Shown: positions 30,323 through 40,138, counted from the first letter of the stretch. The stretch: DNA of 64,000 nt from Sinorhizobium numidicum (GCF_029892045.1 NZ_CP120368.1:3596001-3660000), one strand, 5' to 3'. Translations and numbers: made by a program. Notes: generated by a model from the sequence alone, not told the origin.

Positions 30323-32146
30323 TCAGCCTTCGAGCTCTTCCCTCAGCATCTCCAATTCCAGCCACTCTTCTTCCATGCGCGTGAGGGTCTCGCGAAGCTT
30401 TTCCAGCTCGGCGGCGAGCTTCGCAAAAGCCTGCGGATCTCGGGCGAAAAGGTTGGGATCGGCCATCTTCTCTTCGTGCTTTGCGATCTCCGCTTGCGTC
30501 TTGGCAATCTCCTTCGGCAGGCTCTCCAGCGCGAATTTCTGCTTGTAGGAGAGCTTTCCCTTTGCCTTCTGTGTTCCCGGTGCTTCGGGAGTGTCGCTCG
30601 ACTTGGCCTTCTCGGCCTTTTCCACCTTCCGCCTTTCTTCGATCGCGCCCCTGCGCTGCGCCATCATGTCGGAATAGCCGCCGGCATATTCGATCCAACG
30701 GCCGTCAGGCGCTTCCGGATTGGCCGGTGCAATGGTCGAGGTCACGGTGCGATCGAGAAAATCACGGTCGTGGCTAACGAGGATCACCGTGCCCGAAAAA
30801 CCCGCGACGATCTCCTGCAAGAGGTCGAGCGTCTCGATGTCGAGGTCGTTGGTCGGCTCGTCAAGGATCAGCAGATTGGTGGCGCGCGCCAGGATGCGGG
30901 CAAGAATCAGCCGCGCGCGTTCGCCACCGGAAAGTTCGCGGATGGGCGTGCGTGCCTGCTCCGGCTGGAAGAGGAAGTCCTTCATATAGCCGGTGACGTG
31001 CCGTTGCTCGCCATTGACGATAAGGTTGTCGCCTCGTCCGTCGGTCAGGTAATGCGCCAGCGTATCATCGAGGTTCAGGCCCTCGCGCTTCTGATCGAGC
31101 GTCGCCATTTCCAGGTTGGTGCCGAGCTTCACGGTCCCGGAATCCGGCTCGATCTGCCCGGTCAGGAGCTTGAGCAGGGTCGTCTTGCCGGCGCCGTTCG
31201 GGCCGACGAGACCGATCCGGTCGCCGCGATGAACGCGGATCGAGAAAGGCGCGACGATTACCCGATCGCCATAGGCTTTGGTGATCTTTTCCGCCTCGAT
31301 CACCAGCTTGCCGGATTCCTTGGCATCGGCGGCTGTCGCCTGCACCGTGCCCTGCGGTCCCTTATGGCCGCGATAGCGCGAGCGCATGTCCTGCAACTCG
31401 CCGAGGCGGCGCATATTGCGCTTGCGCCTTGCGGTAACGCCGTAGCGCAGCCAGTGCTCCTCGCGCTCGATCGCTTTGCCAAGCTTGTGCTGCTCGAGTT
31501 CCTCCGCCTCCAGCACCTCGTCACGCCAGGCCTCGAAATGGCCAAAGCCGCGGTCGAGCCGGCGTGACTGGCCGCGGTCGAGCCACACGGTAGCGGTCGA
31601 GACTTTTTCGAGGAAACGCCGGTCATGCGAGATGAGCACCAGCGCCGATCGGCTGCGGACGAGCTCGTCTTCGAGCCACTCGATCGTCGGCAGATCGAGA
31701 TGGTTGGTCGGTTCATCGAGAAGCAGGATGTCAGGCTCGGGTGCCAGCACGCGGGCAAGCGCCGCGCGCCGCGCCTCGCCGCCGGAGAGCCGCTGCGGGT
31801 CCTCTTCCCCAGTCAACCCGAGATGCTGCAGCAGATAGGCGACGCGATAGGGATCGTCGCCTGGGCCGAGACCCGCTTCGGCATAGGCCTGGACCGTGGT
31901 GAAGCCGTCGAAATCAGGCGCCTGATGAAGATAGCGGATCGTCGCCGAGGGATGCCGAAAGATCTCGCCCGATTGCGGCTCGGCAAGACCTGCCGCGATC
32001 TTCATCAGCGTCGACTTGCCGGAACCGTTCCGACCGACGAGGCAGATGCGGTCGCCGGGCTCGACCTGCAAATTGGCACCGGCGAGCAGCGGCGCGCCGC
32101 CGAAGGTCAGGAAGATATCGTCAAGCTTCAGAATTGGAGGCGCCAA
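30323..32146 (-). CDS. ABC-F family ATPase (Uup-like)
   Basis: Soluble twin-ATPase protein of 607 aa acting on ribosomes or DNA-related processes, not in transport. Two nucleotide domains are visible, with Walker A GRNGSGKST and GPNGAGKTT, signatures LSGGEARR and LSGGERAR, and Walker B LLLDEPTNHLD and LILDEPTNDLD. Between them is the ABC-F linker (REEHWLRYGVTARRKRNMRR). A C-terminal coiled coil of about 80 residues resembles Uup. The start is a TTG with AGGAG seven bases upstream, inside the end of the diphosphokinase gene. Confidence 0.88.
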   Translation of the reverse strand: MAPPILKLDDIFLTFGGAPLLAGANLQVEPGDRICLVGRNGSGKSTLMKIAAGLAEPQSGEIFRHPSATIRYLHQAPDFDGFTTVQAYAEAGLGPGDDPYRVAYLLQHLGLTGEEDPQRLSGGEARRAALARVLAPEPDILLLDEPTNHLDLPTIEWLEDELVRSRSALVLISHDRRFLEKVSTATVWLDRGQSRRLDRGFGHFEAWRDEVLEAEELEQHKLGKAIEREEHWLRYGVTARRKRNMRRLGELQDMRSRYRGHKGPQGTVQATAADAKESGKLVIEAEKITKAYGDRVIVAPFSIRVHRGDRIGLVGPNGAGKTTLLKLLTGQIEPDSGTVKLGTNLEMATLDQKREGLNLDDTLAHYLTDGRGDNLIVNGEQRHVTGYMKDFLFQPEQARTPIRELSGGERARLILARILARATNLLILDEPTNDLDIETLDLLQEIVAGFSGTVILVSHDRDFLDRTVTSTIAPANPEAPDGRWIEYAGGYSDMMAQRRGAIEERRKVEKAEKAKSSDTPEAPGTQKAKGKLSYKQKFALESLPKEIAKTQAEIAKHEEKMADPNLFARDPQAFAKLAAELEKLRETLTRMEEEWLELEMLREELEG

Positions 32147-32149
32147 TGT

Positions 32150-32800
32150 TCAGGCTCCTGAAAGGTCATAGGGACGGGCGAGAACGACCGCCCGGCCGGA
32201 TTTGAGGGAAAAGCGAACCGGGCCTTCCGCAACATTGGAAATCGTCCGGGAGGAACCGAACGGCAACGGGAAATCCTCGAGCGGATAATGCGCCTGTTCG
32301 ATCGACAGACCGGTGAGTTCGGTAAGGCCGAGGATCGAGAACAGGCTTCCCTTGGGCAGATCGATCTCCCGCGAGCCGGCGAGCAGCGGATAGGCTTCTT
32401 CCTCCCCGGACGTCAAGAATACCGGGAGGCCCTCTTCTGCCAGGGCGACTACCCTTAGAAGGTGCAGGAAGGCGTGGTCGCTGCGCGTCCCGCCGAGCGC
32501 GCCGGCAAAGACCAGCGACGTGGCGCCGCGCGAAAGCGCCGCCTCGACTGCGATCTCGCCATCGGTCGCGGTCTTTGCCGTCGGATAATGCTCCTGCGGA
32601 ACATCGGCAAAGGCCGCAAGCAGCGCATCGTCCGTCGAGTCGAAGTCGCCGACCCAGACATCCGGAATGACGCCGAGCGTCGTCGCATGGCGCATGCCGC
32701 CATCGGCGGCGATGAAGCGGCTGCCGGACAGTTGCCGGGCAAGCCGTTCTGTGGGCGTGAGCGCGCCACCGAGAAGGATGGTGAAGGTTGATCCGGTCAT
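32150..32800 (-). CDS. thiN: Thiamine diphosphokinase
   Basis: Converts thiamine to thiamine diphosphate with ATP in the cytoplasm. It has 216 aa from the ATG at 32798-32800. The catalytic-domain motifs are AADGG, VWVGDFDST and TATDGEIAVEAAL, then the GALGGTRSDHAF segment. The C-terminal B1-binding domain carries the FPLPFGSSRTISN and GPVRFSLKSG features. It lies on the opposite strand to the thiBPQ importer and outside its riboswitch. Three bases separate it from the ABC-F start, so those two are co-transcribed. Confidence 0.88.
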   Translation of the reverse strand: MTGSTFTILLGGALTPTERLARQLSGSRFIAADGGMRHATTLGVIPDVWVGDFDSTDDALLAAFADVPQEHYPTAKTATDGEIAVEAALSRGATSLVFAGALGGTRSDHAFLHLLRVVALAEEGLPVFLTSGEEEAYPLLAGSREIDLPKGSLFSILGLTELTGLSIEQAHYPLEDFPLPFGSSRTISNVAEGPVRFSLKSGRAVVLARPYDLSGA

Positions 32801-32894
32801 GGCAGAAGCCCATAGCGCAAACCAGCTCCGAAGGAAAAGGGCTGAACGCCGTTTCCGGGTCGATCGCGCGCTTTTAGCCGAGGTGGAGTAAGGT

Positions 32895-33374
32895 TCAGGC
32901 CCTCGACGGCTCGTCGGCAGAAAGCATGCCTGCGTAAAGACCGGGCGTCGAACCTGGTATCTCCACCGCGCCGACGGCGCGAGCGTAGAATTCAGCCGGA
33001 CCGACACCGCCGATAATGGCATAGCCGTAGCCGGCTGCACGCATCGCCATCAGGGTTTCGACAAGCAAGGCCTCGCCGATGCGCCGGCCGCGCATGCCTT
33101 CGTCGACGCCCGTCGGACCGAAGAAGCCGAGCGCCGTCACGTCATGACAGGCAAAGCCCACGAGCCGGTCCTGGTGCAGGGCGAGATGGATGCGCGTCGG
33201 CGTCGCGGAAAAGGCGGCTTCTGCCTCGCCTGCCCAGCCTGCGCCGAACCGCTCTTCGATCCAGGAGACCACGATCCGGCGTTCGGCCGCCATGGCGCGC
33301 CGGATGCTTACGTCGGGAAGCCGCGGAGCTTGGCGTTCAGGCAAGGCATAGAGGCGGACAAGCATGTCTGGCAT
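32895..33374 (-). CDS. GNAT family N-acetyltransferase
   Basis: Acetyltransferase-like protein of 159 aa. The acetyl-CoA loop appears as DEGMRGRRIGEALLVETL, followed by YAIIGGVGPAEFY. The ATG at 33374 has GGGGAG seven bases upstream; the frame extends further back without support. The substrate is unknown. It is divergent from the thiamine importer and 94 bases ahead of thiN, possibly one transcript. Confidence 0.78.
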   Translation of the reverse strand: MPDMLVRLYALPERQAPRLPDVSIRRAMAAERRIVVSWIEERFGAGWAGEAEAAFSATPTRIHLALHQDRLVGFACHDVTALGFFGPTGVDEGMRGRRIGEALLVETLMAMRAAGYGYAIIGGVGPAEFYARAVGAVEIPGSTPGLYAGMLSADEPSRA

Positions 33375-33552
33375 CGAAATACTCCCCGTTTTGGCGAACA
33401 AACGCCGCCGAGCGTTGTTTGAGTTCAGAGCCCTGACAAGCGTCCAGGCCTGTCGCAAACTCTTGATAGCGCAGGCGGCTCGTACGGCAAGTGCTTCCAC
33501 CCAAACTCCGCTTGCCTTGGCTGCCGCCGGAAGCTAAATCTCTGCTGCTCTA

Positions 33553-33645
33553 ACGGGGTGCCTGGGTTCGCTTGCGACCCGATGGCTGAGAGGCTTCGGG
33601 CCAACCCGCGGAACCTGATCCGGCTCGTACCGGCGGAGGGATTAG
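33553..33645 (+). promoter_or_regulatory. TPP riboswitch (THI element)
   Basis: Conserved THI-box blocks occur in order: ACGGGGTGCC at the 5' stem, GGCTGAGAGGC in the pyrimidine-sensor arm, and AACCTGATCCGG followed by ACCGGCGGAGGGAT in the pyrophosphate arm. It sits 60 bases before thiB on the same strand. TPP binding is expected to shut down thiBPQ, probably by sequestering the ribosome site. Confidence 0.93.
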
Positions 33646-33708
33646 AAGCGATCGGACCGATACGCGCTTTTCCCGTGCAGCATCAACAACAGGGGAGAGG
33701 TGCCCAAA

Positions 33709-34737
33709 ATGTCCAGTTCGCTTCATCGCAACATCAGCCGGCTTGCCATCGCCGCCGTCGCCCTCGCGGCAGTCGCGACCGGCGCCGCCGCCGCTGCCGA
33801 AAAGACGCTGACAATCTACACCTATGAAAGCTTCATCACCGAGTGGGGTCCGGGCGCCAAGGTCGCCGAGGCCTTCGAAAAGACCTGCGACTGCAAGGTC
33901 GACTATGTCGGCGTCGCCGACGGAGTCGAGCTCCTGACCCGGCTCAAGCTCGAAGGCGAGGCCTCCAAGGCCGATATCGTGCTTGGCCTCGACACCAATC
34001 TCGTTACGGAGGCCAAGGCGACCGGCTTCTTCGCCCCCCACGGGCTCGACACCGTCGGCCTGAAGGTCCCCGGTGGTTTCTCCGACGACACTTTCATTCC
34101 TTATGATTACGGCCACTTTGCCGTGATCTACGACACCGAGACGCTGAAGAACCCGCCGAAGAGCCTCAAAGAACTGGTGGAAGGCGACCCATCGCAGAAG
34201 ATCGTCATCGAGGATCCGCGTACGTCGACGCCGGGCCTTGGCCTGCTGCTCTGGGTGAAATCGGTCTATGGCGACGAAGCGGGCGCGGCCTGGTCCAAGC
34301 TCAAGGATCGCGTGCTGACGGTAACCCCCGGCTGGTCGGAAGCCTATGGCCTCTTCACCAAGGGCGAAGCGCCGATGGTGCTCTCCTATACCACCTCGCC
34401 CGCCTACCATATGGTGGCGGAAAACACCGATCGTTATCAGGCGGCTCCCTTCGTGGAAGGCCACTACATCCAGATCGAAGTGGCCGGCATGACGAAGAAT
34501 GCGAAGGAACCGGCTCTTGCGAAAGAGTTTCTGGCCTTCATGATCGGCCCCGAATTCCAGTCGATCATCCCGACGACCAACTGGATGATGCCGGTAGGCG
34601 CAACCAAGGAGGCCCTGCCGGAAGCATTCGGCAAGCTCGTCAATCCGCAGAAGACCTTCCTGATGTCCTCGGAAGAGGTCGCCGCCAATCGCAAGGCCTG
34701 GGTCGACGAATGGCTGGCGGCGATGAGCAAGAATTGA
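33709..34737 (+). CDS. thiB: Thiamine ABC transporter substrate-binding protein
   Basis: Periplasmic binding protein for thiamine and its phosphates. It has about 342 aa with a signal peptide (ending [10 protein letters not shown], about residues 1-27). Family features are [32 protein letters not shown] and the C-terminal [10 protein letters not shown]. The ATG at 33709 is preferred because GGAGAGG lies eight bases upstream. A GTG at 33700 is in frame but too close to that site. It is first in thiBPQ, under the TPP riboswitch. Confidence 0.93.
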   Translation: MSSSLHRNISRLAIAAVALAAVATGAAAAAEKTLTIYTYESFITEWGPGAKVAEAFEKTCDCKVDYVGVADGVELLTRLKLEGEASKADIVLGLDTNLVTEAKATGFFAPHGLDTVGLKVPGGFSDDTFIPYDYGHFAVIYDTETLKNPPKSLKELVEGDPSQKIVIEDPRTSTPGLGLLLWVKSVYGDEAGAAWSKLKDRVLTVTPGWSEAYGLFTKGEAPMVLSYTTSPAYHMVAENTDRYQAAPFVEGHYIQIEVAGMTKNAKEPALAKEFLAFMIGPEFQSIIPTTNWMMPVGATKEALPEAFGKLVNPQKTFLMSSEEVAANRKAWVDEWLAAMSKN

Positions 34738-34744
34738 GGCCAGA

Positions 34745-36373
34745 TTGTTTGCCGCCACCGAGAACCGCATGACGATTGCCGCGGGCGCTTTCAGTCTCGG
34801 CGGCGTTCTGCTTTTCGTCGGCCTTGCAGCCGTCGCGCTGCTCGCCCAATCTGGCAACGGTGGAGCCTACAGCCTGTTCGACGCCTATATCTGGCGCGTA
34901 ACGCGCTTCACGCTACTGCAGGCAAGCCTCTCGACGCTGCTCTCGATCCTGTTCGCAATACCCGTGGCCCGCGCGCTGGCGCGGCAGGCGTCCTTCCCCG
35001 GCCGTATCTGGTTGCTACGACTGATGGCCCTGCCGCTCGGTCTGCCCGCCCTCGTCGCGGCGCTCGGTCTGATCCAGGTCTGGGGTCGGCAGGGGCTTCT
35101 GAACAGGAGTCTTGCCGCAGTCGGATTACAGGAGCCGATCAGCATTTACGGGCTTTTCGGCATCCTTCTGGCGCATGTTTTCTTCAACATGCCGCTTGCC
35201 GCGCGCCTGATGCTGGCCGGTATCGAGCGCATTCCGGCGGAGTACTGGCGCACATCCGCCAATCTCGGCATGAGATCGATGGCCGTCTTTCGCTTCATCG
35301 AATGGCCGGCGATCCGGGGATTGCTGCCGGGCATCGCCGGTCTCATCTTCATGCTCTGCGCGACGAGCTTCACACTCGTTCTGACGCTCGGCGGCGGCCC
35401 CGCCGCAAGTACCATCGAAGTGGCGATCTACCAGGCGCTTCGTTTCGATTTCGACCCGCCCCGGGCGATAGCCCTTTCCGGACTTCAAGTCGGCATGACG
35501 GGCGCTCTGCTTCTCGTTCTGAAATTCCTGGCACCGCCGCCGCAGGAAGGCGAAACGACGGGCAAGGCGATCAGGCGTTTCGACGGCATGAGCGGGCTGC
35601 CGCGCCTCGCCGACCGGACCGGGCTGGCCCTCGCGCTCGTTTTCGTCGGCTTGCCCTTCGTGGCCATCGCCTATTCGGGCGCGCAGGCGGACTTACCGCG
35701 CCTCGTTAGCGAACCGATCTTTCATCGCGCGCTTGCCACCAGCGCGGCGATTGCTCTCCTCTCGGCCGCGATCTCCGTTGTGATGACTGCCCTGATGGTC
35801 CGCACACAGCGGCTGGTTTTGGCGCGGCGGCGCCCCGGCGTGGCAGCTCGCATGTTTGCCGCCGCGATCGGCGCAAGCACGTCGTTCATTCTGCTGGCGC
35901 CGCCCGTCGTGCTCGGTGCCGGATGGTTCCTGCTGTTGCGCCCGTTCGGCGATGTTGCCCGCCTCGCCCCGGCCGTCGTGATCGCCATCAATGCGCTGAT
36001 GGCGCTCCCCTTCGTCCACCGCGTGCTTGCCCCCGCCATGACGACACATGCCGTCCGCAGCGACCGCCTTGCTGCCAGCCTCGGCATCGGCGGTTTGCAT
36101 CGCCTGCGATGGATCGATTGGCCGCCACTGCGCAAGCCTGTTCTCATGGCTCTTTCCTTTGCCATGGCCCTGTCGCTCGGCGATCTCGGCGCCGTGGCCC
36201 TGTTCGGCTCGCAGGACATGGTCACACTGCCCTGGCTGCTCTATAGCCGCATGGGAAGCTACCGCACCGCCGACGCTGCCGGGATTGCCCTGCTGCTCGG
36301 GCTCATCTGCCTGATCCTGACCGTGCTCGGCACCCCCGGAGCCGAAAGGCCGGACGAAGGAGGAAGCACATGA
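34745..36373 (+). CDS. thiP: Thiamine ABC transporter permease
   Basis: Inner-membrane permease of 542 aa with two homologous halves, about twelve helices, and two EAA-type loops (ASLGIGGLHRLRWIDWP in the second half; the first near ANLGMRSMAVFRFIEWP). It starts at a TTG with GAGG five bases upstream; the ATG at 34769 is an alternative. It follows thiB by seven bases and overlaps thiQ. Confidence 0.92.
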   Translation: MFAATENRMTIAAGAFSLGGVLLFVGLAAVALLAQSGNGGAYSLFDAYIWRVTRFTLLQASLSTLLSILFAIPVARALARQASFPGRIWLLRLMALPLGLPALVAALGLIQVWGRQGLLNRSLAAVGLQEPISIYGLFGILLAHVFFNMPLAARLMLAGIERIPAEYWRTSANLGMRSMAVFRFIEWPAIRGLLPGIAGLIFMLCATSFTLVLTLGGGPAASTIEVAIYQALRFDFDPPRAIALSGLQVGMTGALLLVLKFLAPPPQEGETTGKAIRRFDGMSGLPRLADRTGLALALVFVGLPFVAIAYSGAQADLPRLVSEPIFHRALATSAAIALLSAAISVVMTALMVRTQRLVLARRRPGVAARMFAAAIGASTSFILLAPPVVLGAGWFLLLRPFGDVARLAPAVVIAINALMALPFVHRVLAPAMTTHAVRSDRLAASLGIGGLHRLRWIDWPPLRKPVLMALSFAMALSLGDLGAVALFGSQDMVTLPWLLYSRMGSYRTADAAGIALLLGLICLILTVLGTPGAERPDEGGST

Positions 36374-37098
36374 ATTCCACGGCGTCCGCCGCCACCGCCG
36401 TATCTCTCAAGGGCATCGAGGTGCGTTTCGAGACGACCGCGCTCACCTTCGATTGCGCCATTCCGGCCGGCCGGATCGTCGCCGTCGCGGGCGCCTCCGG
36501 CTCGGGAAAATCGACGCTCTTCAATGTCATCGCAGGGTTCGAGGAGCCGGAGCGCGGCGAGGTCCATATTCTTGGCAAGGACATGGCTGGCCGCGTACCG
36601 GCTGAACGCCCCGTGTCGGTCATCTTCCAGGAACACAACCTTTTTGCTCATCTCGACGTCGCCACCAATGTCGGCTTCGGCATCAGCCCGGCGCTGCGCC
36701 TGTCCACGGCCGACCGCATGCGCGTCGAGGAAGCGCTGAAGCGCGTCGGCCTTGGCGGCTTCGGCAACAGGCTGCCGCCGACGCTCTCCGGTGGCGAGCG
36801 GCAGAGAGTGGCGCTCGCCCGCGCATTGGTGCGGCGCCGACCGCTCCTGTTGCTGGACGAGCCCTTTGCCGCGCTTGATCCAGGAATGCGCGCTGAAATG
36901 CGCGATCTGCTGCGCGATCTTCACAACGAGGAAGCCAACACCATCCTCGTAATCACGCACCACCCGGATGACGTGAAGGCGCTGGCTGACAGCGTGCTTT
37001 TTCTCGACCGGGGCCGTATCGTCGCTCATGACAGGGTCGATCGATTTCTCGAGCGGCGCGACGTTGCGGCGATCAACCGGTTTCTCGGCAACCAGTAG
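36370..37098 (+). CDS. thiQ: Thiamine ABC transporter ATP-binding protein
   Basis: ATPase of 242 aa with Walker A GASGSGKST, signature LSGGERQR, Walker B LLLLDEPFAALDP and switch ITHH. It completes the thiBPQ importer. Its ATG overlaps the thiP stop (ATGA). A RIME-like repeat begins 23 bases after its stop. Confidence 0.93.
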   Translation: MNSTASAATAVSLKGIEVRFETTALTFDCAIPAGRIVAVAGASGSGKSTLFNVIAGFEEPERGEVHILGKDMAGRVPAERPVSVIFQEHNLFAHLDVATNVGFGISPALRLSTADRMRVEEALKRVGLGGFGNRLPPTLSGGERQRVALARALVRRRPLLLLDEPFAALDPGMRAEMRDLLRDLHNEEANTILVITHHPDDVKALADSVLFLDRGRIVAHDRVDRFLERRDVAAINRFLGNQ

Positions 37099-37541
37099 AG
37101 CGCAGATCACATGGGCACTGCCTTTTCTTAAAACGGGGCCGATTTAAGGATAAAACATGCAGCGTTCAAAGTGCTACAGCGACCTTTGTGCGTCTGAAAA
37201 GACGCACGGCGCTGGCGCACTCGCGGAGAAATTCCCGACGATTCACCGTTCGCCACAATTTGACCGCCGGTTTGTGCGACCCGCGGACGTATCCGGCCAG
37301 GAATGTCGCGATATTCGCGCATCCGTTGCTGTGATACCACGGGGCAACTATTTCTACAGGGGTCAGCTAGGCAGGCGGCGCTGAAATCGGATACAGCAAG
37401 GTTATGGCTGAAATACCCACGCCGGAGCACGGTATCCGGCTGAAAAAGTAGGACTTTTCAACGCTGGCAACCAACGGCCCCAGAGCCTGCAGGTGGCGCC
37501 GGCGGATGGGAACGGGCTGAGGCATGGTAAGGCAGACAGTC
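37099..37541. other. Intergenic region with repeat and M48 gene leader (443 bases)
   Basis: Holds the family 1 repeat at 37121-37214. About 325 bases of unassigned sequence follow before the M48 peptidase gene, without a credible reading frame. The promoter of the peptidase gene is probably in the second half. Confidence 0.5.
37121..37214 (+). repeat. RIME-like element (family 1)
   Basis: Runs from CTTTTCTTAAAACGGGGCCG with ATTTAAGG, through AAGTGCTACAGCGACC, to the inverted GTGCGTCTGAAAAGACGCAC module and GGCGCTG. Same order as the copy at 24494. Confidence 0.85.
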
Positions 37542-39035
37542 ATGAACGGCTGGTTTCCGACACGGCGCAATGGCGTGCATGCACGAGCGCTGGTTGCATT
37601 TTCGGCCGCCACGCTCCTCTCCGCCTGTCAGTCGATGATCGAGCAGACCTACGAACCGACCGTCTCGCCGTCCTCCAATCCGCAAATCGTCGAGGAAGTG
37701 CAGAAGAACGATCCGCGCGCCCAGCTCGGCGCGCGCGAGCACCCGCGCATCGTCGCAAGCTACGGCGGCGAATATAAGGATGCCAAGACCGAACGGCTGG
37801 TCGCCCGCATTACCGGCGCACTGACGGCGGTTTCGGAAAATCCGCAGCAATCCTATCGCATCACCATCCTCAATTCGCCGGCGATCAACGCTTTCGCGCT
37901 TGCCGGCGGTTATCTTTACGTGACGCGGGGTCTTCTCGCGCTCGCCAACGATGCCGCCGAAGTCGCCGCGGTGCTCTCGCATGAGATGGCGCATGTCACC
38001 GCCAATCACGGCATCGAACGGCAGCAGCGCGAAGAGGCGGAAGTGATCGCCAGCCGCGTGGTTTCGGAGGTGCTGGCCTCGAATCTCGCCGGCAAACAGG
38101 CGCTCGCCCGCGGCAAGCTACGGCTGGCCGCCTTCTCGCGCAACCAGGAACTGCAGGCGGATGTGATCGGCGTGCGCATGCTCGGCGAAGCGGGGTACGA
38201 TCCCTATGCGGCCGCCCGTTTCCTTGATTCGATGGCCGCCTATGCCCGCTTCAGCGCGGTCGATCCGGAAGCGGACCAAAGCCTCGACTTTCTTTCAAGT
38301 CACCCCAACGCGCCGCAGCGCGTCGAACTTGCGCGCCGGCACGCACGTGCCTTCGGAGTCGAAGGCACCAGCGGCGACCGCGGGCGGGACTATTATCTCG
38401 CCGGTATCGACGGCCTCCTTTACGGCGACAGCCCGCAGGAAGGCTATGTCCGCGGGCAGACCTTCCTGCACGGTCAGCTCGGCATACGCTTCGACGTGCC
38501 GGTCGGATTCCAGATCGACAACAAGGCTGAGGCGGTGCTCGCAACTGGCCCGGGGGACATCGCGATTCGCTTCGACGGCATCGCCGACACGGCCCGTCGC
38601 AGCCTGCCAGACTACATAGCCAGCGGCTGGGTAACCGGCCTGCAGCCGGATACGATCCGCCCGATCACCGTCAACGGCCTCGAAGCGGCAACGGCGAGGG
38701 CATCGGCCGACCGCTGGGACTTCGACGTGACGGTGATCCGGATCGACGGCCGCATCTACCGGTTCCTGACGGCTGTCCCGAAAGGCTCCAATGCCCTCGA
38801 AACAACGGCAAGCCAGCTGCGATTCTCGTTCCGGCGAATGACGTCAAGCGAGGTCCAATCCCTGAAGCCGCTGCGCATTCGCGTGGTCACCGTAAGACCC
38901 GGCGATACGATGGCCACGCTGGCGGCGCGCATGATGGGAACGGACCGGAAGCTCGATCTCTTCCGGCTGATCAATGCCATGCAGATCACCTCCACCGTCA
39001 GGCCCGGCGACAAGGTAAAGATCATCGCCGAATGA
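37542..39035 (+). CDS. M48 family metalloprotease lipoprotein with LysM-like end
   Basis: Predicted outer-membrane or periplasmic lipoprotein peptidase of about 497 aa. The signal ends in the lipobox LLSAC. The zinc motif is HEMAH, with the third ligand probably Glu in NQELQAD, as in BepA/YfgC-type chaperone proteases. The last 55 residues (VTVRPGDTMATLAARMMG and onward) look like a LysM-type module. The start at 37542 has TAAGG nine bases upstream; ATG at 37524 is possible. It probably assists outer-membrane assembly or degrades misfolded proteins, by family analogy. Confidence 0.87.
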   Translation: MNGWFPTRRNGVHARALVAFSAATLLSACQSMIEQTYEPTVSPSSNPQIVEEVQKNDPRAQLGAREHPRIVASYGGEYKDAKTERLVARITGALTAVSENPQQSYRITILNSPAINAFALAGGYLYVTRGLLALANDAAEVAAVLSHEMAHVTANHGIERQQREEAEVIASRVVSEVLASNLAGKQALARGKLRLAAFSRNQELQADVIGVRMLGEAGYDPYAAARFLDSMAAYARFSAVDPEADQSLDFLSSHPNAPQRVELARRHARAFGVEGTSGDRGRDYYLAGIDGLLYGDSPQEGYVRGQTFLHGQLGIRFDVPVGFQIDNKAEAVLATGPGDIAIRFDGIADTARRSLPDYIASGWVTGLQPDTIRPITVNGLEAATARASADRWDFDVTVIRIDGRIYRFLTAVPKGSNALETTASQLRFSFRRMTSSEVQSLKPLRIRVVTVRPGDTMATLAARMMGTDRKLDLFRLINAMQITSTVRPGDKVKIIAE

Positions 39036-39083
39036 AACGCGAGGCTGGCGCGCTTGCGTGATTGATTCTCAAGTTGAGACGCG

Positions 39084-39107
39084 GGTGCAGGTGGTCGCCC
39101 CTGCACC
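39084..39107. terminator. Hairpin between convergent genes
   Basis: GGTGCAGG and CCTGCACC form an eight-base stem with an eight-base loop, about 50 bases after the M48 gene. There is no T run, so termination is uncertain. Confidence 0.35.
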
Positions 39108-39135
39108 AGGCCATGTAGGGCGTGGCCCCTCACGC

Positions 39136-39185
39136 CGCCCCTCTTCCCGCAAGCGGGGAGAAGGTGGCCGGGCAGGCCGAATGAG
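39136..39185 (-). repeat. GC-rich palindromic element, intergenic copy
   Basis: CGCCCCTCTTCCCGCAAGCG, then GGGAGAAGGTGGCCGGGCAGG and CCGAATGAG. It is the same architecture as the inverted copies inside ftsY (hairpin, then a GC-rich arm), with more divergence. It lies between the convergent M48 and rpoH2 genes. Confidence 0.65.
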
Positions 39186-39271
39186 AGAGAAACAGGACGG
39201 AGAAGGGCCTCCGTAGCGGCGGAAGCCGAGCTCTTCTCCTCATCTCTCTCCGGAAATCGGAACCTGCCGGC

Positions 39272-40138
39272 TCAACGCATGTCGGCCGTCAGGGCCGGCG
39301 CTTTGGCAGCAAGCGCCGCGCGCAGCTTTTCCAGAGCTCGCGTCTCGATCTGCCGGACGCGCTCCTTTGATATGCCGAGATCGAGCCCAAGTTCCTCCAG
39401 TGTCGCACCATCTTCCGACAGGCGGCGTGCTTGAATGATCTTCATCTCGCGTTCGCTGAGTTCCTCGAGCGCGATGTGGAGCCACCGGCGCGCACGCTCG
39501 CCATCGATCATGCTGCTGACTTGCTCATCCGGCAGCGGCGCGTCGCTCGCGAGGAAGTCGAGGCGTTCGCCACCCTCGGAATCGCCGTTGCCCACCGGTG
39601 CCTGCAGCGACGCGTCGTTTCCCGAAAGGCGGGCATCCATGGTCTGCACGTCCGCAAGGCTGACGCCGAGAGCTGCTGCAATCTCCTCATGCATCGCCTG
39701 CGATGTAAGCTGCCTGTCTCCCTGGGCTAGTCGGGCGCGCAGTCGCCGCAGATTGAAGAATAGTGCCTTTTGCGCCGAGCTGGTCCCGCCGCGCACGATC
39801 GACCAGTTCCGCAGCACGTAGTCCTGCATGCTCGCCCGAATCCACCATGTCGCATAAGTCGAGAAGCGGACCTCGCGGCTCGGCTCGAAGCGAGCCGCCG
39901 CCTCGAGCAGGCCGATATGGCCCTCCTGAACGAGATCCCCCATGGGCAGTCCGAAACTCCGGAACTTGGCCGCCATCGCGATCACCAGGCGCATATGCGA
40001 CATAGCGATCTTGTTGCGGGCTTCCTGGTCGTTGTCGTTCCGCCAGGCTTGCGCCAGGGCATGCTCTTCGTCCCGTTCAAGATAAGGGGCGTCCATGGCA
40101 ATCTTGATCATTCGCCTGTCTGCTGTGAGGGTCTTCAT
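39272..40138 (-). CDS. rpoH2: RNA polymerase sigma-32 factor RpoH2
   Basis: Alternative heat-shock/stress sigma factor of 288 aa. Region 2 (RLVIAMAAKFRSFGLPMGDLVQEG and TYATWWIRASMQDYV) and the RpoH box (QKALFFNLRRLRARL, from residue 123) are clear. Region 4 ends with the LGISKERVRQIE helix. The ATG at 40138 has CGGAG seven bases upstream. S. meliloti has two RpoH paralogues; the length and the RpoE2-type promoter at 40350-40374 fit RpoH2. It is expected to extend the general stress response. Confidence 0.92.
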   Translation of the reverse strand: MKTLTADRRMIKIAMDAPYLERDEEHALAQAWRNDNDQEARNKIAMSHMRLVIAMAAKFRSFGLPMGDLVQEGHIGLLEAAARFEPSREVRFSTYATWWIRASMQDYVLRNWSIVRGGTSSAQKALFFNLRRLRARLAQGDRQLTSQAMHEEIAAALGVSLADVQTMDARLSGNDASLQAPVGNGDSEGGERLDFLASDAPLPDEQVSSMIDGERARRWLHIALEELSEREMKIIQARRLSEDGATLEELGLDLGISKERVRQIETRALEKLRAALAAKAPALTADMR

